A DNA stretch of 64,000 bases from an uncultured Acidimicrobiaceae bacterium (GTDB taxonomy: Bacteria > Actinomycetota > Acidimicrobiia > Spongiisociales > UBA5794): assembly GCA_947259365.1 (NCBI GenBank), contig CAMYMC010000001.1, positions 115,755 through 179,754 on the forward strand, given 5' to 3'. The notes under the pieces were generated by a model that worked only from the letters and a program-made list of their open reading frames with translations, searched no databases and was not told the DNA's origin. Positions 54,314 to 61,571 of this stretch are shown here, piece after piece. Position 1 is the first letter of the stretch, and each line of letters begins with the position of its first letter. Both the position numbers and the translations under genes were made by a program.

Positions 54314-54763
54314 TCAAGGGCGGCGGGCGTAGGCGACCGTGGTGAACGGCCACGCCGTGGCGATCCAGCCGGACACCGCTTCGCGGACGACGGCGTCCAT
54401 CTCCGCCCGGCTCGCCCTCACCCAGGAGCGCACCTCGGCGTCGTGGCCGGCCAGCCGGGCCGGGTAGACGTACACACAGCCGATGACGTCGTCGCCGTCG
54501 AGGATCGTGTACGTGAACCCGGTGCGCTCGGCGAAGTCGCGGGCATGGCCGGTGAGGTCTTCGAGGTTGCGCTCCGGCGACATCGCCGCCGGCCAAGGCC
54601 GCTCGGGCCCGAACCCGGGCGTCGACCGGATGTGGTCGATGCTCGATATCCACGCCTCGTGGTCGCGATCGTTGTGCTCCGGCCCGAGCGGCTCGAGCCG
54701 GAACCCCCGCCCTTCGAACGAGCGCGGGACCTCGAAGTCGGCGGGCACGAACGTCGCCTCCAC
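54314..54763 (-). CDS. GNAT-family acetyltransferase-like protein
   Basis: A 149-aa protein. RGFRLEPLGPEHNDRDHEAW opens the fold, and YTILDGDDVIGCVYVYPAR is the typical GNAT beta-4 strand with VIGCVYVYP. The CoA-binding Q/RxxGxG/A motif is weak, so the activity is less certain. A GTG at 54763 is chosen; the open frame continues upstream without family match. Confidence 0.65.
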   Translation of the reverse strand: MEATFVPADFEVPRSFEGRGFRLEPLGPEHNDRDHEAWISSIDHIRSTPGFGPERPWPAAMSPERNLEDLTGHARDFAERTGFTYTILDGDDVIGCVYVYPARLAGHDAEVRSWVRASRAEMDAVVREAVSGWIATAWPFTTVAYARRP

Positions 54764-54858
54764 GGGGCGACGGTACCCCAGGCGCAGGCTGTGGCGGACG
54801 CGGCTCGCGCCCGCCACAGCGCTGTCAGACCTAGGTCGTGTGTGGTTGCCTACTTGCC

Positions 54859-55197
54859 CTAGAAGTACGAGTAGACGGCCGGCTGCATCTCGGCCGTTAC
54901 CTCCTGCAGCGCCTCGGAGGGGTTGCCGAAGACCTCGACCTCGACGCCACCACCGAGTCCGAGGATCTCCTCGAGGAGATGGCCGACGGCTCCCAGGTGG
55001 GCGAGTACCGCATCGGAGTCGGCGTAGGCCTCGCGGACCACGCACTTGGATTCGTCGGCGCTCAAGAACCAGTCCTACTGCAACAGCCCGGGCTCGGTCT
55101 TCGCGATCTCCATCGCCTCGCCGGCGAGCTTCTTGAAGTTCCGTAGCTCATCCGCCGCGATGTTGGGAAACGTCGCGGTCACTTGGAGCTGATCCAT
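54859..55197 (-). pseudogene. Antibiotic-biosynthesis-monooxygenase-like gene with in-frame amber (TAG)
   Basis: In one continuous frame from ATG 55197 to stop at 54859 (112 aa including residue 41). It reads ...AKTEPGLLQ-[TAG]-DWFLSADESKCVVREAYADSDAVLAHL, a ferredoxin-like ABM fold. The family has an aromatic residue, usually Tyr, at the TAG site (EPG..xYDW), so a one-base TAC to TAG change explains it. The sequence after it is intact and family-like. It may be a recent pseudogene, a base error, or read through by a suppressor. It is 87 nt downstream of the selenoprotein gene. Confidence 0.7.
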
Positions 55198-55284
55198 GGT
55201 GGGCACTCCTGTTCGTTCGTCGGGAACGGACTCGCGACGTAGCAGGCAGGCCGGCCGCGCGCCGCCGGCCGGGCGGGAGGGGAA

Positions 55285-56178
55285 TCAGCCCTCGCGTCCG
55301 GTTCTCGCCCCCGCCTGCAGTGCCCGCCGCCGCTCGCCCTCGGCCGCCAGTGCGGCACGGTTGGAGTCGTCGACGACCATGAAGCGCTCCCGCCATCCTT
55401 CGTCGTTCGCGTCCCACACCTCGGGGGCTTGCACCGTCGTCCGGGGAGCCGGCGCCGACTCGAGCAGATCGAGCGCCAGCCCGACGATGCGGCGCTGCAT
55501 CGCGGCGTCCCACGGCTTGCCGCACGGGTTGCCCAGCGGGAAGTCGACGAAGACGAACCGGGCGACACCGCACTCCTCGACGATGTCGCGGGCGGAGCCG
55601 ACGATGACGGTGGGGACGCCCGATGCCTCGAGGTGACGTGCGACCAGACTCACGGTCTGGTGACAGACCGGTCACAGCGGCACCAGCAGAGCGACGTCGA
55701 CCTCGTCCTCTCCCATGAACACCTCGATCGCGGGCGCGTCACGCTCAACCGTCTTCCGTTGGGAGTACCCCGTCGGCACGCCGTAGAAACGCGGCGACAG
55801 CGAGCCGATACGGCCCGCATCCACCAACTCGGCGAGCCGGGTGAGCGGAAGGAAGGTCTCGGGATCGTCGGTGTGGGTCTCGTCCTTGGCCCAGAACAAC
55901 TGCGCATTGTCGAGCTCGGCGACGACGCCGAGCGGCGCCGCATAGGGGTCGACCGGTCTCTCCAGGAAGGATCTCACCAGAGTGTTGGAGGGATGGAAGT
56001 ACGACGTCGTCACCACGCCGAGGCGGCTCTCGGCCAGCGGCTTGCCGAGCCGTCTGAACGGCACCTCGTCGAAGTGGGCCCAGGCGTAGCGCTGCGGGTA
56101 GCCCTGGCCCTCGTAGTACGCCGCCGACCGCTCGATGTAGCTCACGAAGCTCTGTGACGTGCGACCCCGACCGGTCAT
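55285..56178 (-). CDS. Selenoprotein of glycine/betaine/proline reductase subunit B (GrdB/PrdB) family, in-frame UGA
   Basis: Read through a TGA at 55674-55672, this is a 297-aa protein. The segment VDVALLVPL-[UGA]-PVCHQTVSLVARHLEASG matches the selenoprotein-B family active site UxxCH. The UGA is residue 169 and C172 completes UPVC. Before it are the family blocks GVVTTSYFHPSN and GVPTGYSQ; after it come VDFPLGNPCGKPWD and WRERFMVV. The frame is open for 128 codons past the UGA. A perfect 7-bp hairpin at 55643-55661 fits the SECIS rules. Strictly anaerobic Stickland reductase function is doubtful here because no other grd/prd genes are near; a stand-alone redox role is more likely. Confidence 0.88.
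55643..55661 (-). promoter_or_regulatory. Candidate bacterial SECIS element for the GrdB-family selenoprotein
   Basis: On the minus strand, ACCAGAC-CGTGA-GTCTGGT, a perfect 7-bp stem with a 5-nt loop. The loop begins 18 nt after the UGA and has G at its second position, followed by T, as in known bacterial SECIS loops. Confidence 0.75.
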
Positions 56179-56249
56179 CGTCGTGATCGTAGATGGGACG
56201 CACGACATCGTCCGCCGGAGCGGGTCCACCTCCCCTGTCGCCGGGGCGC

Positions 56250-57398
56250 TCAGCCGATCATCGTGATGAAGATGGCCGCGGCGATCACGGTGCCGATCAC
56301 ACCGCCCACGTTCGGGCCCATGGCGTGCATCAGGATGTGGCACTTCGGGTTTGCCTCCATGCCCATCGTCTGGCTGACCCGAGCGGCCATCGGTACCGCC
56401 GATACTCCGGCGGACCCGAGCAGCGGGTTGATCTTCTCCTTCAGAAAGAGGTTCATCGCCTTGGCGAAGAGCACGCCCCCGGCCGTGGAGAAGGCGAACG
56501 CGATCAGACCCAGCGCGTAGATCGAGAGCACCCTCACGGTCAGGAAGGTCGCGCCGACCATCGTCGAGCCGACGCCCAGCCCGAGGAAGATCGTGACGAT
56601 GTTCATCAACTCGTTGCGGGCGGAGTCGCGCAGGCGCTCGACGACGCCGCTCGTCATGAACAAGTTGCCCAGCATGAACATCGCCATGAGCGGCGTCGCC
56701 TTGGGCACGAGGAAGGCGATCACCACCCCCGCCACCACCGGGAAGAGGATCTTCTCGGTCTTCGAGACCGGCCGCAGCTGGCGCATCGTGATCCCTCGCT
56801 CCTCCCGCGAGGTGAGGAGCCGGATGATCGGCGGCTGGATGATCGGCACCAGCGCCATGTAGCTGTACGCCGAGATGGCGGCGGCGCCCAGGACCGCGTC
56901 CGATGCCTGCAGCGAGGCCGCGGTGAAGATGGTGGTCGGCCCGTCGGCCCCCCCGATGATGCCGATCGAAGCCGCCTCGTTGAGATCGAACCCGAGCGCG
57001 ATGGCGCCCAGGAACGCGATGAAGACCCCCAACTGAGCGGCGGCACCCAGCAGCAGGGTCTTCGGGTTGGCGATGAGCGGACCGAAATCGGTCATCGCCC
57101 CGAGACCGAGGAAGATGAGCGCCGGCAGCAGCTCGGTGCGCAGCCCGTACTCGTTGAAGATGAACAGCAGCCCCGGGATGCTCCCCTCCCCGGCGGGGTC
57201 GAGGAGCCCGCCGAGGGGCATGTTCACCATGATGACGGCGAAGCCGATCGGAACCAGCAGCAGGGGCTCGATCTGTCTTCTGATCCCGAGGTAGACGAAC
57301 GTGCCGCCGATGATCCACATCACCGGCTCCTGCCACGAGACCTCGCTGAGGCCGCTCGACTCGATGAGGTCCCCGAAGCGATCGAGGAGGTCAGCCAT
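56250..57398 (-). CDS. Sodium ion-translocating decarboxylase, beta subunit (OadB/GcdB/MmdB)
   Basis: A 382-aa membrane subunit that decarboxylates carboxybiotin and pumps sodium out. It has about nine to eleven helices. The hallmark is the conserved GGADGPTTIF block (about residue 157) with its Asp, together with ALIFLGLGAMTDFGPL and a C-terminal GPNVGGVIGTVIAAAIF (the second Asn-containing motif). It is the last gene of the decarboxylase operon, 27 nt after the alpha-type subunit gene. Confidence 0.93.
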   Translation of the reverse strand: MADLLDRFGDLIESSGLSEVSWQEPVMWIIGGTFVYLGIRRQIEPLLLVPIGFAVIMVNMPLGGLLDPAGEGSIPGLLFIFNEYGLRTELLPALIFLGLGAMTDFGPLIANPKTLLLGAAAQLGVFIAFLGAIALGFDLNEAASIGIIGGADGPTTIFTAASLQASDAVLGAAAISAYSYMALVPIIQPPIIRLLTSREERGITMRQLRPVSKTEKILFPVVAGVVIAFLVPKATPLMAMFMLGNLFMTSGVVERLRDSARNELMNIVTIFLGLGVGSTMVGATFLTVRVLSIYALGLIAFAFSTAGGVLFAKAMNLFLKEKINPLLGSAGVSAVPMAARVSQTMGMEANPKCHILMHAMGPNVGGVIGTVIAAAIFITMIG

Positions 57399-57424
57399 CC
57401 CTCACCACCCCGGCACGGGTCGGC

Positions 57425-59039
57425 TCAGCCACGGATCACACGTGGCGTCAGCATCTGGTGGGGTGGGCACATGCTGCGGGGATTCTGGTAGACGGCGTTG
57501 GCGAAGGCGACGAGGTAGCGGCGGATGTCCTCGAAGCGGACGACCTCGTCGACGAACCCGCGGACGGCTGCGTAGATCGGATCGCTCGTCTCCTCGTAGA
57601 GCCGGACGAGCTCGTTCATGCGGTCGAGCACCGGCTGGAGGTCCCTCTCCGCTTCGTGCTCTTTCACCAGCCGCCGGCTGAAGGCCGCCACCGCAGCCGT
57701 CTCTCCGTGCATCACCTGGACCTGGGTGACCGGAGTCCCCAAGGTGAAGGCGTTGTTGTCGCCCGCCGGTGGGCCGCCGAGCACGTAGTGGGCGGCGCCG
57801 TGGGCGCGGCGAAGAACGACGCACACCATCGGGAGATCACTGCCCTGGATCGAGTAGATGAGCGCCTGCCCCAGACCCAGCAGCTCGGCCTTCTCCGCCT
57901 CGTCGCCGACGTCGATGCCCGACGCGTCCTGGAACCACACCAGCGGAATGCGATCCCGTCCGCAGAGCGTGACGAACTCGTTGACCTTGATCAGACCCTG
58001 GCGGTACAGCTTGCCCCCCACCCCCGGGGTGTCGGTGTACTCCGGGTAGTCCTGACCCAAGAACCCTCCCCGGTTGGCCACCACGCCGATCAGGAAGCCG
58101 TCGACCTTCACCAACCCGCAGTACAGCTCCGGCCCGTAGCCGGGGCGGAACTCCAGGTGCTCGGAGCCGTCGACGAGCCGGGCGATGACCTGCTCGACCG
58201 TGAACGTGGCCTGCGGGTCCGGCGGCACGATCAGGCGGATCTCCTCGCCCGGCAGGGCCGGTTCGGCCGGATCGGCGACCCGGAAGAACTCCGGCCGGTA
58301 GGCGGGCAGCTCTCGCATGCACTCCCGGATCCCATCGAGGACCGCCTCGTCGGTCTCGTAGACCTGGCGGATGAACCCGGTCTCGTCGTAGTGGATCTCC
58401 ACCCGTCCCGGCGGCGCGGCGCGAGAGGCCCGGGATGCCTCGATGATGTCGTTGGCGCCCTCGATGTCGAATCCGCCCTTGGGGCTCATCCCGCCGACGA
58501 TGCCGGCGCCCCCGACGGCGAAGTTGGCGTCCTTGTGGGCGAAGAGCACGGTGGGGCTGATGCTGTGGTACCCGCCGCCAGCCGGGTTGGTGCCGTAGAT
58601 CCCGACGAGAACAGGCACCCCGAGCTGATTGAGCCGGGCGTGGCGGAAGAACGTGGCACCGTGGCCGCGGCGATCCGGAAACACCTCCTCCTGTTCGGAG
58701 AGCTTGGGAGGCGATGACGACCGCCCAACGCCCTCCGACTCGAGCGATGCCGTCGATGACGCCGGTCGTGCCCTCCTCGGCCTCCCTCGGGTTGAGGAGG
58801 GTGTGGAGCGGGCACCAGGTCCCCTCGTCGACGAGGTACTCGATGCGCTGCATCCCGGTCAGCTGGCCGCGCTCGTTGATCTTCGCCGTGGGCAACCCGG
58901 CGCTGCGGACCCGCTCGACCTCGGCGTCGATCCGCTCCTCGACGTGGCGGATCAGGGTATCCGCCGACTCGGCGCGTGCGATCGCCCGTTCCCGCAAGGG
59001 CTTTCCGAGCGTGGGCATGCTCCGGAAGTAGGACTGCAT
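57425..59039 (-). CDS. Acyl-CoA decarboxylase carboxyltransferase subunit (GcdA/MmdA-type), with a frameshift near 58706
   Basis: The N-terminal part (from ATG 59039) reads to ..GGRWAVVIAS, and the rest (..KLSEQEEVFPDRRGHGATFFRHARLNQ.. to 57425) continues in the frame one base later. Together they form a complete carboxyltransferase of about 537 aa, with oxyanion-hole GGAGIVGGMSPKGG and the second crotonase-like domain VKVNEFVTLCG and LVWFQDASGIDVG. The switch lies at TCCCAAG (plus-strand 58706-58708, GGG). A one-base difference, probably a sequencing error or mutation, explains it; neither half alone is a family-length protein. Substrate could be glutaconyl-CoA or methylmalonyl-CoA. Confidence 0.85.
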
Positions 59040-59049
59040 GGCGCTCCCT

Positions 59050-59265
59050 TCAGTCGATCACGGCCAGGCGGCCGTCTGCCTCGACGTCGTCACCCACCTC
59101 GACGAGGATCTCGGCCAGCACACCGTCGACCGGGGCGACGACGGGGATCTTCATCTTCAGCGCCTCGAGCACGAGGACGGGTTCGTCCTCTTCGACCTCG
59201 TCTCCGGGCTCCAACAGCACCTCGATGACCTTCCCGGTCATGGGAGCAAGCAGATCAGTCGCCAT
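59050..59265 (-). CDS. Biotin carboxyl carrier protein (decarboxylase subunit)
   Basis: A 71-aa stand-alone biotinyl domain. The biotinylated Lys is K37 in EALKMKIPV (normally AMKM). Family glycine turns EPGDEVEEDEPV and VEVGDDVEADGRL surround it. Single-domain carriers of this size are typical of sodium-pumping decarboxylases. GAGAGGAGCGAAG precedes the ATG. Ten nt separate its stop from the carboxyltransferase ATG. Confidence 0.93.
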   Translation of the reverse strand: MATDLLAPMTGKVIEVLLEPGDEVEEDEPVLVLEALKMKIPVVAPVDGVLAEILVEVGDDVEADGRLAVID

Positions 59266-59319
59266 CAGGTTCTTCGCTCCTCTCCAAGGATCTCGACTTC
59301 GCCATGTCGTCGCCGCCCG

Positions 59320-59463
59320 TCACGGCGTCTCCCGATCCCCGTCCGAATCGCGGCCAAGGCCCTCCAGAAGCCGTCCCCCGAGGGTGATGAGGGCTATGAG
59401 AACGAGCAGAATGACGAACACGCCGATGACGGCGACGAGCACGATGTTCAGACCCTCGGTCAT
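59320..59463 (-). CDS. Small OadG-like gamma subunit (47 aa)
   Basis: A 47-aa single-pass membrane protein: MTEGLNIVLVAVIGVFVILL, continuing with a second hydrophobic stretch and a soluble acidic tail (LEGLGRDSDGDRETP). This is the layout and size of the gamma (OadG) subunit that anchors the soluble decarboxylase subunits to the membrane. Its ATG at 59463 starts the operon order gamma, carrier, alpha, beta. Too short for many gene finders; assigned from position and shape. Confidence 0.7.
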   Translation of the reverse strand: MTEGLNIVLVAVIGVFVILLVLIALITLGGRLLEGLGRDSDGDRETP

Positions 59464-59653
59464 CTCGGTGCCGGCTCCAGGCTCGTCATCGCGACCCCCT
59501 TCCGGGCACGCATCATACGGCCCCCCGTTTCCGCCCCCGTCTCCGTCGGGCGGTCACCGGCCCGGGAGTGGGGGAAGGCTCTCGCGATCGCCGTCGATCT
59601 CTTGGTCCTGGGCGCTCCCACCGTCATGTCCGGGCCTTGGTGGTCGGAGCGGT
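59464..59653. other. Intergenic stretch upstream of the decarboxylase operon
   Basis: 190 bases between the minus-strand decarboxylase operon and the nucleotidyltransferase gene. A promoter for the operon should lie here on the minus strand. No clear -10/-35 pair stands out. No RNA gene or repeat seen. Confidence 0.4.
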
Positions 59654-60154
59654 CTACTCGCGTCGAAGGTGGGCCTCGAGTGGCGGAAGGGCGACGATGT
59701 CCTTGGGACGACCCACCGCGCGTTTTGACGTGACGACGTCGTCGAGGGATGCCACCGGAAGCTCGACGGCGTTGACAACGATGCTCGACGCGTGCTCGCT
59801 GAGGATGTCGTACCCCTCCGGAAACCCGGCGGGGGCGAAACACAGATCGAGCGGACCGTGGTCGGTGATGAGCGTCATCATGGTCACCTGGCGCAGCGCA
59901 TCGGGATGCGGGTCGAACGGCACACCGCCGGGATCCCCCTCGACCCTCAACCGGGCACCGAGCTCCCGCAGCGCAGCGGCCAGCTTGGACAGGTTGGCCT
60001 CGCGGCTGGACGGGCAGATGTCGATGTCGACCGTTGCGTGGCCGGTGTCGTGGAGACGGGCCGCCACGCCGCCGATGATGACGAACTCGACGCCATGATC
60101 GATCAGCACCTCGCAGATGGCGACCACATGGTCGTCGCTCAGCTCACGCGGCAT
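59654..60154 (-). CDS. Nucleotidyltransferase-like protein (AbiEii/DUF6036 type)
   Basis: A 166-aa protein. The FVIIGGVAARLHDTGHATVDIDICP segment has the nucleotidyltransferase GG..R and D-x-D pattern (about residues 24-48). The rest (LPVASLDDVVTSKRAVGRPKD) matches the AbiEii-type family ending. It overlaps an upstream HTH gene by 11 nt and is therefore likely a two-gene toxin-antitoxin or defence pair. Its start (ATG 60154) lies inside the HTH gene's 3' end. Confidence 0.75.
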   Translation of the reverse strand: MPRELSDDHVVAICEVLIDHGVEFVIIGGVAARLHDTGHATVDIDICPSSREANLSKLAAALRELGARLRVEGDPGGVPFDPHPDALRQVTMMTLITDHGPLDLCFAPAGFPEGYDILSEHASSIVVNAVELPVASLDDVVTSKRAVGRPKDIVALPPLEAHLRRE

Positions 60155-60467
60155 CGCTCGCCAGCCGGTAGCCCTGTGACCGGAGCCGTTCCCTGGTCGG
60201 TTCGCTCAAGGTCTGTTCCCATTCGGCGAGCACGGCGTCATGGTCATCGCGCGCTGCGAGCTCCAGCCGCAGCTCGAGGCCCGCTCGCGCCAGCATCCGC
60301 AGCAGGGTGGGCAGCGTCGGCTGACGCCTGCCCGACTCGTACGCCGAAAGGGTCGGCTGGGCGATCCCGAGCAGGTGGGCGAACGCCGTCTGGGACAAGC
60401 CGAGGCGAACCCGTGCCGACTGCAGCAGCGCACCCGCGAGGCGATCCTCGATACTCATCATAGCCAT
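60144..60467 (-). CDS. XRE-family helix-turn-helix regulator
   Basis: A 107-aa protein with an XRE-type HTH (about 12-65), LGLSQTAFAHLLGIAQPTLSAYESGRRQP, followed by a short C-terminal part (LAEWEQTLSEPTRERLR). It precedes and overlaps the nucleotidyltransferase gene, the usual antitoxin-first layout. An inverted repeat at 60464-60483 overlaps the start region and may be its operator. ATG at 60467 or 60458. Confidence 0.82.
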   Translation of the reverse strand: MAMMSIEDRLAGALLQSARVRLGLSQTAFAHLLGIAQPTLSAYESGRRQPTLPTLLRMLARAGLELRLELAARDDHDAVLAEWEQTLSEPTRERLRSQGYRLASDAA

Positions 60468-60483
60468 AGCGTATCGTCTATGG
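60464..60483. promoter_or_regulatory. Inverted repeat, possible operator of the HTH gene
   Basis: CCATAG (60464-60469), an 8-nt spacer CGTATCGT, then CTATGG (60478-60483), a perfect 6-bp inverted repeat at the HTH gene start. Autoregulation through such sites is typical of HTH/toxin pairs. Confidence 0.5.
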
Positions 60484-60679
60484 GACTCTCACGCAAGACT
60501 CCGCTCCTCACGCTCAGATCGCGGCTCGGGGCCGCGGCGACCTCGAATCCGGAGAGAGGCTGCTCGCCGATTCCGCCGAACTCGCCCCGTGGTTCGACAG
60601 GCCCGGGACTGGATCGGCTCGGCGCCCGGCGAACCCGCGAAGAACGAGCAGCGGCCCCGGTCACGGGGGCTCCCACCCG
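60484..60679. other. Stretch between the HTH pair and the tRNA fragment
   Basis: About 200 bases with no supported gene. Arg/Pro-rich open frames on both strands look like chance frames of GC-rich DNA. Short GC-rich inverted repeats (such as CTCGGGGCCGCGGCGA) are present but nothing specific is recognised. Confidence 0.4.
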
Positions 60680-60726
60680 TGGGCGTTGCTGGACTCGAAC
60701 CAGCGACCTCTTCCTTGTAAGGGAAG
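60680..60726 (-). tRNA. Orphan 3' half of tRNA-Val(TAC); likely integration scar
   Basis: On the minus strand it reads as an anticodon arm with stem CTTCC/GGAAG and loop CTTACAA (anticodon TAC, Val), a variable segment, a T-arm with stem GCTGG/CCAGC and loop TTCGAGT, and an acceptor strand AACGCCCA. At the anticodon-arm 5' side (60727 onward) the D-arm and 5' acceptor strand are missing: ATCGAGCAGTC follows instead. Only 47 nt remain, so it cannot be a functional tRNA. Such orphan 3' halves mark integrase attachment sites. Confidence 0.85.
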
Positions 60727-61029
60727 ATCGAGCAGTCTCTCGACGTGGAGGTTTTCGCATGATCTAGCTCTGACCAGGCGTTTTGCTCTTCACCACTGTT
60801 CATCGACCTTCAGCGCTTTTCAACCTCTGACGGACAAGAGACGGACAACCACTCTCGCCCGAATCACGACATTCAATGCCACCGCACCGCAGCAACGGTC
60901 GGGGGCACGGGGGCGGGGGTGCGGGTAGCTCCAGAAGGCTGGTGGTGGGCGGGGGTGTGGGCGGCGGCGAAGCCGGCCCTAATGAGCTTCGCCCTACAGT
61001 CGGCTTGAGACGCCACAATCGGGGAGACG
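60727..61029. other. Element-side sequence next to the tRNA fragment, with direct repeats
   Basis: About 300 bases with no supported gene. Near 60829-60850 GACGGACAA occurs twice with 2 nt between (GACGGACAA-GA-GACGGACAA), as in integrase arm-binding sites. A G-rich copy of a repeat follows at 60939-60980. No integrase gene is visible. Confidence 0.5.
60939..60980 (+). repeat. G-rich dispersed repeat, copy 1
   Basis: CTGGTGGTGGGCGGGGGTGT and continuing through GGGCGGCGGCGAAGCCGGCCCT. It recurs at 62911-62955 with one inserted base and one substitution over about 40 bases. It lies just before the lipoprotein gene at 61030. Confidence 0.85.
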
Positions 61030-61302
61030 ATGCGGCGCTATCTCTTCGGTGCGATCGTGGGTGGCGTGCTGCTTTTCGCCACTTCCGGCTGCAGCGTCCG
61101 GTTCCCTGACGAGGAGCCACCCGGACCCTCCTCTCCCGAGGAGTTCTTCGTCTCGTGCATGGCGAGCCAGGGCTTCGAGGTGTTTGACGTTCACATCGGT
61201 CCGACTGAGGCCGGGTTTGGGGCAGACGGGGACCCTCCCGGCTTCGACGCAACAGCGGACAGGTGCATGGAAGAGGCCCAGAGCCGATTCTTCGGGCGGT
61301 AG
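61030..61302 (+). CDS. Hypothetical lipoprotein, paralogue of 50891-51169
   Basis: A 90-aa protein with a lipobox (LFATSGC-S). It shares the ordered segments V/IRFPDE-PP and EEFFV-CMA with the gene at 50891. GGGGAG precedes the ATG at 61030. It lies on the island side of the tRNA fragment. Family function unknown. Confidence 0.75.
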   Translation: MRRYLFGAIVGGVLLFATSGCSVRFPDEEPPGPSSPEEFFVSCMASQGFEVFDVHIGPTEAGFGADGDPPGFDATADRCMEEAQSRFFGR

Positions 61303-61307
61303 ATGGT

Positions 61308-61427
61308 CGTGAGCGTGGTGAGGGTAGTGAGGTTGTCGCCTGTCGCCGACCCCTTCACACAGCACCAGAGCATCACTCTGCCTAAACCGGCGTATGTGAA
61401 ACCCTCACGACCTTCACCACCCTCACG
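61308..61427. repeat. Imperfect palindromic repeat, copy A
   Basis: About 120 bases whose ends are imperfect inverted repeats (GGTGAGGGTAGTGAGG on the left, CCTCACGACCTTCACCACCC on the right). The centre contains the 28-base core CACACAGCACCAGAGCATCA and onward (61356-61383), identical to the core of copy B at 63661-63768. Located between the lipoprotein gene and the next. Confidence 0.8.
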
Positions 61428-61571
61428 TAGCACGATTCGCTGTGAGCCAGATCTGGAGATGACCCTCTTCCTCTATCGATGCAGCGAGGCTCAGGGCTGC
61501 GATAACGATCGCGGATGTACCGATGTGGGCGGGTAAGAAGCCAGTGCCAAAGACGGGTCAGGGCCGATTCT
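61428..61571. other. Intergenic DNA of lower GC content
   Basis: No supported gene. A very short Cys-rich frame beginning at 61459 (about 25 codons) has no binding site or family support. Nothing else is seen. Confidence 0.4.

Noticed and set aside
54859..55197. Pyrrolysine at the in-frame TAG
   Set aside because: No pyl genes in the window, Tyr to TAG by one base is simpler, and the family has no known pyrrolysine member.
60458..60760. Arg-rich 100-aa minus-strand frame across the tRNA fragment
   Set aside because: SLVRVQQRP is the usual chance translation of a tRNA 3' end; not a gene.
61459..61536. 25-residue Cys-rich peptide frame
   Set aside because: No ribosome binding site, no homology that I recognise, too short to support.
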